Below the pieces are notes generated by a model that was not told the DNA's origin, did no database searches, and saw only the letters and a program-made list of their open reading frames with translations. DNA of 19,083 nt from contig CAKOIQ010000018.1 in NCBI GenBank assembly GCA_934086935.1, forward strand, positions 1-19,083, in the 5' to 3' direction. This DNA is from an uncultured Bacilli bacterium (GTDB lineage: Bacteria > Bacillota_I > Bacilli_A > RF39 > UBA660). Shown in pieces: positions 13,428 through 19,083 of this stretch (the stretch's first letter is position 1; every line of letters begins with the position of its first letter). The position numbers were made by a program, and so were the translations under genes.

Positions 13428-14417
13428 ATGGTGATAATTGTGGGTATAGTTAGTGATTTGATTAATAATTTGAGATTTAAAGATACAATTATGTATAAAG
13501 ATTCTAGTGAATTACAAGATAAATATAATACTTTAATTAAACTTCAAAAAGAATATCCTAATAACAAAGAAATTAATAGTGAACTTTTTGTTGTGAAACG
13601 TGGATTAGCCGGTGAAAATGAAATTGCTTATCAATTAAGTAAAAGTAATATTGGCATGTATGTTCTTAGAGATATTAAGTTAAAGTATGAAGATTTAACT
13701 GCTCAAATTGACTATATAGTTATTACTATGGATTTTATATATTATATTGAGTGTAAAAATTTATATGGGAATATCACAGTAAATGAAAAAGGAGATTTTA
13801 TTCGTGAATTTTCTTCTAATGGTCAAAAAGTAAAAAAAGGAATGTATTCTCCACTTAGACAAGTTGAAGCTCAAAGAGAAGTTGTAAGAAAAATATGGCA
13901 AGCAAATTCTAGTAAATTAAAGTTATTATTAGCTTCACATAATTTTGATTATTATCGAAGAGTGTTAGTTGTAGCTGCAAATCCGGAGAATGTTTTAAAT
14001 ACTTACAGAGCTCCAAAAGATATCAAAAATAAAGTAATTAGAGCAGATGCTTTAGTAAGAAAAATTCAGTCAGATTTAGATAAGAGGGAACCGGATGACT
14101 CTTTATATAGTAAGGATCAGATGGAGAAAATTGCAGCTAGTTATGTTGAAATGTCAGTAAATGAGAACATTGACTATTATGATTATTATAAAAATAAATT
14201 TAATCTTCTTGATTTAAAAGATGAGTTAATTGAATTTAGAAAGAGGAGAGCTCTAGAAAAGAAAATACCTGCTTATTATGTTTTTTCAAATGACGAATTA
14301 GAGAAAATTATAAAATTCAAACCTCAAAATATTCGAGAACTTAATGGTTTAATAAGTGAGATTAAAATTAGGTCTCATGGCAAAGAAATTATAGAAATAA
14401 TAAATAAGAAAAATTAA
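13428..14417 (+). CDS. NERD (nuclease-related) domain protein
   Basis: A protein of about 329 residues with an N-terminal hydrophobic anchor-like stretch (MVIIVGIVSDLI) and a NERD domain: GLAGENEIAYQL (about 60-70), AQIDYIVIT with Asp95, and YYIECKNLYG with Glu108 and Lys110. The Asp...Glu-x-Lys set is the PD-(D/E)xK nuclease core, and a following conserved Gln (PLRQVEAQ) supports it. The C-terminal 170 residues are helical and not assigned. The start is uncertain: TTG 13407, ATG 13428 and GTG 13440 are all in frame, and none has a strong ribosome binding site. NERD proteins are thought to act on DNA, but the cellular role is unclear. Confidence 0.75.
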   Translation: MVIIVGIVSDLINNLRFKDTIMYKDSSELQDKYNTLIKLQKEYPNNKEINSELFVVKRGLAGENEIAYQLSKSNIGMYVLRDIKLKYEDLTAQIDYIVITMDFIYYIECKNLYGNITVNEKGDFIREFSSNGQKVKKGMYSPLRQVEAQREVVRKIWQANSSKLKLLLASHNFDYYRRVLVVAANPENVLNTYRAPKDIKNKVIRADALVRKIQSDLDKREPDDSLYSKDQMEKIAASYVEMSVNENIDYYDYYKNKFNLLDLKDELIEFRKRRALEKKIPAYYVFSNDELEKIIKFKPQNIRELNGLISEIKIRSHGKEIIEIINKKN

Positions 14418-14460
14418 AATATTTGCATTAAGTTTAAGTGAATATATTGAAGGAAATATG

Positions 14461-14601
14461 ATGTTTTCTATTAAATATATTTTAATGTCTTTAGTTATAA
14501 ATATATTACTTGGTTATGTCTATAGTTTACTAAATAAAAATATATCTTTTAAACTTGAAATGGTTAATAATGAAAAAGAAGAAAAAGTCTTTCTTTTATG
14601 A
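14461..14601 (+). CDS. Tiny membrane protein, 46 residues
   Basis: A short ORF behind AAGGA (14450-14454), starting at ATG 14461 (ATG 14458 is also possible). It encodes a hydrophobic segment (ILMSLVINILLGYVYSLL, about 7-24), then a charged tail (NNEKEEK), and stops at TGA. It lies 43 bases after the NERD gene in the same direction and could be its last operon member. No family is recognised. Being short and AT-rich it could be chance, but the binding site and one-TM-plus-tail pattern argue for a real gene. Confidence 0.4.
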   Translation: MFSIKYILMSLVINILLGYVYSLLNKNISFKLEMVNNEKEEKVFLL

Positions 14602-14657
14602 TAATGTTTTACTGGGAAATTCATATTATTTAATGTATTCTGAAAATAATAATTAAA

Positions 14658-14686
14658 TTGACTAGTAAAAAAAACAGTGTTATAAT
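14658..14686 (+). promoter_or_regulatory. asnS promoter
   Basis: TTGACT (14658-14663), a 17-base spacer and TATAAT (14681-14686); the predicted start is near 14693, just before the T-box stem I. Confidence 0.85.
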
Positions 14687-14692
14687 AGCGCT

Positions 14693-14927
14693 TGTAAAAC
14701 GTTGATGGAGAGAAGTAGGGTTTTTGAAGCTTAAAGAGAGTCATTGGTGGTGGAAGATGATAGGGGATAAAACTTGAATAACACTTTTGAGTGTTGTATT
14801 GAAATTATAGTAAATACAAACGTATAGATGCGTTAAATCTAATAAGGTGATCTATTTATAGATAAACTGGGTGGTACCGCGGAATTTACAGTATTTCGTC
14901 CCTTTTTGGGACTTAATACTGTTTTTT
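14693..14927 (+). promoter_or_regulatory. T-box riboswitch sensing uncharged tRNA-Asn
   Basis: A leader of about 235 bases with the landmarks of a T-box: a long stem I with a GAGAG-type turn (about 14735), the specifier AAC (14780-14782, in GAATAACAC), which is an asparagine codon and agrees with the gene below, and the T-box sequence TGGGTGGTACCGCGG (14868-14882), which binds the tRNA acceptor end. When tRNA-Asn is uncharged the antiterminator forms and asnS is read; otherwise the terminator at 14888-14927 stops transcription. Confidence 0.95.
14888..14927 (+). terminator. Regulated terminator of the T-box
   Basis: ACAGTAT...GTCCC (14888-14902) pairs with GGGAC...ATACTGT (14908-14922) around TTTTT, followed by a six-T run. 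It is mutually exclusive with the T-box antiterminator. Confidence 0.9.
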
Positions 14928-14948
14928 ATTTTAGAAAGGATGATTTAT

Positions 14949-16337
14949 ATGGATTATGTACTTTTAAGTGATTTATATGCTTGTAAAGATGAATTTTTAG
15001 GAAAAGAAGTAAAGGTTAAAGGTTGGATTAGAAATCATAGACCACAAAAAGAGTTTGGTTTTATTGATTTTTCTGATGGAACTAGTTTTAAACACATACA
15101 AATTGTTTATACTAATGAACTTGGTGATTTTGATAAAATAACAAAAATACATAATGGTTCTAGTATTGAAGTAACCGGTTTATTTTCTACTTCTGAAGGT
15201 AAGGGTCAAGATTATGAATTAAAAGCTACTTCTGTTGTTTTATTAGGTGATTGTTCTGAAGACTATCCATTACAACCTAAGAAACATAGTATGGAGTTTT
15301 TAAGAAGTATTGCTTATTTAAGACCTAGAAGTAATACTTTTCAAGCTGTATTTAGAGTTAGAAGTGTAGCTGCTTACGCAATTCATAAATATTTTCAAGA
15401 AAGAAATTATATTTATGTTCATACACCTTTATTAACTACTGCAGATTGTGAAGGCTCTGATCAAATGTTTAAAGTATCTACTTTTGATTTTGATAATTTA
15501 CCTAAAACTGAAGATGGAAAAGTTGATTTTAGTAAAGATTTATTTAATAAGAAAACATTTATTACTGGTTCTGGACAATTACATGGGGAAACATTTGCTT
15601 TAGCATTTAGCAAAATTTATACTTTCGGACCAACATTTAGAACAGAAAACTCTAATACTAAGACTCATGCTAATGAATTCTGGATGATTGAGCCAGAAAT
15701 CGCATTTGCAGATATTAATGATTTAATGGATATTGAAGAAGATTTCTTAAAATATATTGTTAAATATGTATTAGAGAACTGTCCAGATGAAATAAATTTC
15801 TTTGATAAGTTTGTTGAACCTGGTTTGAAAGAAAAATTAGAAAAGGTTATTAATAGTAAATTTGTTAGAATTGATCATAAGGATGTAATTGATTTACTTA
15901 AGAATAGTGGAGAAAAATGGGAATTTACTCCTGACTATGATGATGATATAGCTAAAGAACATGAAAAATGGTTGACTGCGCATTTTAATGGTCCAGTATT
16001 TGTTAAAAATTGGCCTAAAGATATTAAAGCTTATTATATGAAACTTAATGAAGATGGTAAAACAGTTGCAGGAGTTGACTTAGAGGTTCCTGGAGCTGGT
16101 GAGTTAATTGGTGGTTCTCAAAGGGAAGAAAAATTAGATGTTCTTTTAGAAAGAATGAAAGAAACTGGTACAGATGAATCTTTAATTGATTGGTATATAA
16201 ATTTAAGAAGATTTGGTGGATGTGTACATTCTGGATTCGGTATGGGATTTGAAAGATTAATTATGTACTTAACAGGTATTGAAAATATTAGAGATGTTAT
16301 TCCTTATCCTAGAACACCAGGCAACTGCTTATATTAA
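14949..16337 (+). CDS. asnS: Asparagine--tRNA ligase (AsnRS)
   Basis: A 462-residue class IIb aminoacyl-tRNA synthetase that joins asparagine to tRNA-Asn using ATP (EC 6.1.1.22). The N-terminal OB-fold anticodon-binding domain opens with VKVKGWIRNHRPQKEFGFID. Class II motif 2 is in FGPTFRTENSNTKTHANEFW and motif 3 is GFGMGFERLI (from residue 429). The HANEFWMIEPE segment and the AAC specifier of its T-box separate it from AspRS and LysRS. Length is normal for the family. The start is ATG 14949, with AAAGGATGAT upstream; an in-frame ATG at 14871 lies inside the T-box and is rejected. It is a single-gene unit closed by its own terminator. Confidence 0.97.
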   Translation: MDYVLLSDLYACKDEFLGKEVKVKGWIRNHRPQKEFGFIDFSDGTSFKHIQIVYTNELGDFDKITKIHNGSSIEVTGLFSTSEGKGQDYELKATSVVLLGDCSEDYPLQPKKHSMEFLRSIAYLRPRSNTFQAVFRVRSVAAYAIHKYFQERNYIYVHTPLLTTADCEGSDQMFKVSTFDFDNLPKTEDGKVDFSKDLFNKKTFITGSGQLHGETFALAFSKIYTFGPTFRTENSNTKTHANEFWMIEPEIAFADINDLMDIEEDFLKYIVKYVLENCPDEINFFDKFVEPGLKEKLEKVINSKFVRIDHKDVIDLLKNSGEKWEFTPDYDDDIAKEHEKWLTAHFNGPVFVKNWPKDIKAYYMKLNEDGKTVAGVDLEVPGAGELIGGSQREEKLDVLLERMKETGTDESLIDWYINLRRFGGCVHSGFGMGFERLIMYLTGIENIRDVIPYPRTPGNCLY

Positions 16338-16368
16338 AAGAGTAAAGTATTATTTCTTTACTTTTTTT
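16336..16368 (+). terminator. asnS terminator
   Basis: AGTAAAG (16341-16347), eight-base loop, CTTTACT (16356-16362), then a T-run; it starts right after the asnS stop codon. Confidence 0.8.
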
Positions 16369-16391
16369 ATGTCTTTAATTTTATTTATTTA

Positions 16392-16420
16392 TTGACAACT
16401 TTAAATTTACTTAATATAAT
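16392..16420 (+). promoter_or_regulatory. Promoter of the ABC-2 exporter operon
   Basis: A consensus pair TTGACA (16392-16397) and TATAAT (16415-16420) with a 17-base spacer. The predicted start is near 16427, giving an 87-base leader. Confidence 0.88.
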
Positions 16421-16432
16421 GGTGGTGACATT

Positions 16433-16513
16433 TTGCAATTAATCTTATTTTTTAAAATAGGGTACTACATATTTTATATGTGGTTTTTTGCGTTGTTTAG
16501 AAAGGAGTTATAA
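16433..16513 (+). CDS. Possible leader peptide, 26 residues
   Basis: TTG 16433 opens a 26-codon hydrophobic frame (LQLILFFKIGYYIFYMWFFA, then LFRKEL) whose stop TAA directly touches the ATPase ATG. GGTGGTGA (16421-16428) would be its binding site, but the promoter above places the transcript start near 16427, which would cut that site off. A shorter 11-codon form could start at ATG 16478. Weakly supported. Confidence 0.2.
   Translation: MQLILFFKIGYYIFYMWFFALFRKEL
16462..16489 (+). terminator. Leader hairpin with T-run, possible attenuator
   Basis: CTACATAT and ATATGTGG pair (eight pairs, one G-U) around TTT, directly followed by six T and then GCG. It lies between the promoter and the exporter ATPase gene, so it could reduce read-through into the operon. 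Confidence 0.4.
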
Positions 16514-17497
16514 ATGTCGTTCATTAATGTAGATTGCATTAGTAAAACTTTTAAAGTTGCGAAACGTAATAGTGGATTAAAAGCAGCTTTAAAATCTTTT
16601 TTCAAGAGAGAATATACATATATAGACGCTGTTAAGAATGTATCATTTTCAATTGAGAAAGGCGAAATTGTTGGTTATATTGGTCCGAATGGGGCAGGAA
16701 AAAGTACTACTATAAAGATGCTTAGTGGTATATTGTTACCAACCGCTGGAAACATTAGAGTTAATGGTTTAGATCCTTTTAAGGATAGAAAAAAATATGT
16801 TTCTAATATAGGTGTTGTCTTTGGTCAAAGAAGTCAATTATCCTGGGATATTCCTGCTGAAGATACTTTTGATTTACTTAAAGATATATATGATTTAAGT
16901 GATAAAGAGTATCAAAAAACTAAGACCGAACTTGTAAATCTTTTAAACATACAAGAAGTAATGAAACAACCAGTAAGAAGTTTAAGTTTAGGTCAACGTA
17001 TGAGGTGTGAAATAGCAGCTTCCTTACTTCATAAACCTAAAATATTATTTCTAGATGAACCAACAATTGGGTTAGATGCAGAAAGTAAGAAGATAGTTAG
17101 AGATTTTATTAAAAAATTAAATAAAAATCATAAAACTACTGTTATTTTAACTACTCATGATATGACAGATATAGAAGCGCTTGCAAAAAGAATTATTCTT
17201 ATAGGTAAGGGTGAATTATTATATGATGGAACCCTTAGTAATTTAAAAAAGAAATATGGAAGTTATAAAGAAGTTCTAGTAAGTACTAATGAAAAAATTG
17301 ATAAGATTAGATTAAAGGGTATTATTAAGAAGAGTAAGAATATTAATGGATATAGTTTTATTATTGATTCTAATGTATTATCGTTATCTAAATTGTTAAA
17401 TAATTTATCTTTAAAATATGTAATTAATGATATTGATATTAAAAATGAAAGTATAGATGATGTAATATTAAAGTTATATCATGATTATGAAATATGA
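16514..17497 (+). CDS. ABC-2 exporter ATP-binding protein (COG4586 type)
   Basis: A 327-residue nucleotide-binding subunit. Walker A GPNGAGKST (57-65), Q-loop Gln105 (FGQRSQLSW), signature LSLGQ (157-161, with Leu in place of the usual first Gly), Walker B ILFLDEPT (177-184) and the switch His215 are all present. The long N-terminal insert (VAKRNSGLKAALKSFFKREY) ahead of the first strand and the VVFGQRSQL segment are typical of the ATPases that partner DUF990-type permeases. It drives export using ATP; the cargo is unknown. The start has AAAGGAG (16500-16506) upstream. Its last four bases overlap the first permease gene (ATGA). Confidence 0.93.
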   Translation: MSFINVDCISKTFKVAKRNSGLKAALKSFFKREYTYIDAVKNVSFSIEKGEIVGYIGPNGAGKSTTIKMLSGILLPTAGNIRVNGLDPFKDRKKYVSNIGVVFGQRSQLSWDIPAEDTFDLLKDIYDLSDKEYQKTKTELVNLLNIQEVMKQPVRSLSLGQRMRCEIAASLLHKPKILFLDEPTIGLDAESKKIVRDFIKKLNKNHKTTVILTTHDMTDIEALAKRIILIGKGELLYDGTLSNLKKKYGSYKEVLVSTNEKIDKIRLKGIIKKSKNINGYSFIIDSNVLSLSKLLNNLSLKYVINDIDIKNESIDDVILKLYHDYEI

Positions 17498-18297
17498 GAG
17501 CTTATGTAAATTATTTTAGATTAAGAGTTATTACTGCTTTACAATATAGAGCAGCAGCTATTTCTGGATTTTTTACTCAATTATTTTTTGGTTTTATTTA
17601 TTTAATGGTTTATTTAGCTTTTTATGAATCTAATAGTAGTTCTTCATTACCAATGAATTTTCCAAATTTAGTTAATTATTTGTGGATATCTCAAGCTTTT
17701 TTTGCTTTAACTTATCCTTATGAAAAAGATCAAAGTTTGATGAAAATGATTAAGAATGGTAATTTAGCTTATGAACTAGTTAGGCCTCAAAATTTTTATT
17801 TAAAGTTTTATATTAAGATGATAGCTAAAAAGGTAGTTAATGCTAGTTTAAGGTGTGGCCCATTAATAATAGTAGCTTCTTTACTTCCAGATCCTTTAAA
17901 GCTTACTTTTCCTAGTATTAGGGTTATTTTAGTATTTATTATTAGTTTATTACTTTCTTGTTTATTAGTTAGTGCTCTTAGTATGTTTATTCATATTGTT
18001 ATGATGTTTACAATTGATTCTAAGGGTATTGTTAATATTTATGGAGTTATTGCTGAAACGTTTATGGGAATGATTGTTCCTTTACCTTTCTTTCCGTCTT
18101 TTTTACGTAAGATAGCTAATGTTTTACCTTTTAGGTTTATTAGTGATTTTCCTTTTAGATTGTTTTCTGGTGATATCGCTCTTAATGGTGTTTTTAAGCT
18201 TATATGTTTATCTTTAATGTGGATTGTGATAACTAATGTTATTAATGTCTTTTTATCTAATTTAGCTCTTAAAAAGGCGGTGATTCAGGGTGGTTAA
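17494..18297 (+). CDS. ABC-2 exporter permease 1 (COG4587 / DUF990 type)
   Basis: A 267-residue membrane protein with about six hydrophobic segments (for example near residues 22-45, 57-75, 114-135, 145-170, 178-200 and 230-255). It begins RAYVNYFRLRVITALQYRAA, matching the amphipathic N-terminus of these permeases, and contains the characteristic KNGNLAYELVRPQNFYLKFY coupling segment that contacts the ATPase. ATG 17494 overlaps the ATPase stop (ATGA). It forms the membrane channel together with the next gene's product. Cargo is unknown. Confidence 0.88.
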   Translation: MRAYVNYFRLRVITALQYRAAAISGFFTQLFFGFIYLMVYLAFYESNSSSSLPMNFPNLVNYLWISQAFFALTYPYEKDQSLMKMIKNGNLAYELVRPQNFYLKFYIKMIAKKVVNASLRCGPLIIVASLLPDPLKLTFPSIRVILVFIISLLLSCLLVSALSMFIHIVMMFTIDSKGIVNIYGVIAETFMGMIVPLPFFPSFLRKIANVLPFRFISDFPFRLFSGDIALNGVFKLICLSLMWIVITNVINVFLSNLALKKAVIQGG

Positions 18298-19069
18298 GTT
18301 ATTTATAACTAACTTAAAGAATACGATTAAATCTGAATTATCTTATAAAGTATCTTTTATATTAGCTTTTATTAGTTATATATTTATCTTTTTTTCTTAT
18401 TATTTTATAATACTAGCTTTATTTAGTAAGTTTAATAATATTAGAGGATTTTCTTTATATGAAGTAATGCTTTGTTTTGGAATTATTCAATTTGGATTTT
18501 CTTTTAATGAAACTTTTTTTAGAGGAGTTGATACTTTTGAAGATTATATTATAAGTGGTTCTTTAGATAGATTTTTATTAAGACCTAGAGGTGTATTAGA
18601 ACAAGTTATGGTTTCAAAAATGGATATTGGAAGAACTAGTAAAATTATTCAATCTTTATTTATAGTAGGATTATCCTTGGTTAAAATTAATATTAGCTGG
18701 GATATTTATAAAGTTATAGTTTTGATTTTAATGATGATTAGTTCAATTGTTATTTTCTTTTCAATCTTTTTACTTACTGATTCTTATTGTTTTGTGACTG
18801 TTCAGAATTTAGAAATCAAAAATATTTTTACGAATGGTGGTAAACATGTTGCTCAGTATCCGATAGGAATTTATAAAAGAGGTTTTGTAATATTTTTTAC
18901 TTATATTATACCTTTTGGTTTTGTAAATTATTATCCTTTATTATATTTAACTTCTAAAAGTGATAATTTATTTTATGTATTTTCTCCTTTAATTGTGGTT
19001 TTATACTTAATTCCAGCAATATTTCTTTTTAAATTAGGACTTAAGCATTATAGTAGTGTTGGTTCGTAG
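18290..19069 (+). CDS. ABC-2 exporter permease 2 (COG3694 / DUF990 type)
   Basis: A 259-residue membrane protein with about six hydrophobic segments and the matching coupling segment FEDYIISGSLDRFLLRPRGV. It contains PIGIYKRGFVIFFTYIIPFG, a conserved-looking stretch before the last membrane helices. The GTG start at 18290 overlaps the stop of permease 1 by eight bases, so all three exporter genes are translationally coupled. The two permeases resemble each other and probably form a heterodimer. Confidence 0.88.
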   Translation: MVKLFITNLKNTIKSELSYKVSFILAFISYIFIFFSYYFIILALFSKFNNIRGFSLYEVMLCFGIIQFGFSFNETFFRGVDTFEDYIISGSLDRFLLRPRGVLEQVMVSKMDIGRTSKIIQSLFIVGLSLVKINISWDIYKVIVLILMMISSIVIFFSIFLLTDSYCFVTVQNLEIKNIFTNGGKHVAQYPIGIYKRGFVIFFTYIIPFGFVNYYPLLYLTSKSDNLFYVFSPLIVVLYLIPAIFLFKLGLKHYSSVGS

Positions 19070-19083
19070 ATGGATTTTATATC
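19070..19083 (+). CDS. Possible next gene, only its start is in the window
   Basis: ATG immediately after the permease stop opens a frame (MDFI) that runs off the end. No clear ribosome binding site precedes it, so translational coupling would be needed. Too short to identify. Confidence 0.2.

Noticed and set aside
14520..14744. Reverse-strand frame between the NERD gene and asnS
   Set aside because: It overlaps the asnS promoter and T-box stem I and has no binding site; composition is that of non-coding DNA.
14871..14948. N-terminal extension of AsnRS from an upstream ATG
   Set aside because: The extension would translate the T-box antiterminator and terminator; ATG 14949 has a proper binding site and matches the family's start.

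Overview
The window is about 19 kb of very AT-rich DNA that reads with the standard bacterial code: TGA is a stop, tryptophan is TGG, and arginine is almost always AGA. Most genes have clear AGGAGG/AGGTGAT-type ribosome binding sites, and intrinsic terminators and sigma-A-type promoters are common. A tRNA-Asn-sensing T-box in front of asnS, a DUF975 protein and a three-gene ABC-2 exporter all point to a low-GC Bacillota, plausibly an uncultured gut member of the Bacilli. The exact lineage cannot be fixed from the sequence alone.

Layout. (1) 1-775: core-like flank with a DUF975 membrane protein and a candidate structured small RNA with its own promoter and terminator. (2) About 775-4300: a small mobile-looking module. 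It holds possible integrase arm repeats, a DUF7695 mini zinc-ribbon protein, an autoregulated-looking XRE repressor, a protein fusing an ImmA/IrrE-type metallopeptidase domain to a Fic domain, a GPGGG-repeat protein translationally coupled to it, and, convergent, a tyrosine recombinase lacking its N-terminal half. (3) About 4300-11490: a defence cluster. It holds a complete DpnII-type (GATC) restriction-modification operon (two methyltransferases and the endonuclease), a GmrSD-like DUF262/HNH protein directly behind it, a DUF4238 gene overlapping an HNH-like zinc gene, and an orphan reverse-strand gene. (4) 11500-14600: a reverse-strand one-TM protein, then a radical SAM/SPASM enzyme overlapping a DUF4160-like gene, a NERD nuclease-domain protein and a tiny membrane ORF. 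(5) 14650-19083: housekeeping DNA with T-box-asnS and an ABC-2 exporter operon (ATPase plus two permeases).

How it fits together. Regions 2 and 3 look like an accessory island. Terminator-like sequences sharing a CCCCCTGAAG-stem-CATTTTTT layout sit at 733-773 and 11456-11492, and a half copy lies at 4277-4301, just behind the recombinase gene. This suggests site-specific insertion, possibly of two elements in tandem, at the 3' end of a small RNA gene or terminator. The most unusual unit is XRE / ImmA-Fic / GPGGG-repeat protein: a repressor with a perfect operator over its promoter, a predicted protease that may cleave it, a predicted AMP-transferase on the same polypeptide, and a co-translated protein presenting a regular array of Tyr (and Thr) residues. 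I propose it as a regulated toxin or defence module. That function is inference.
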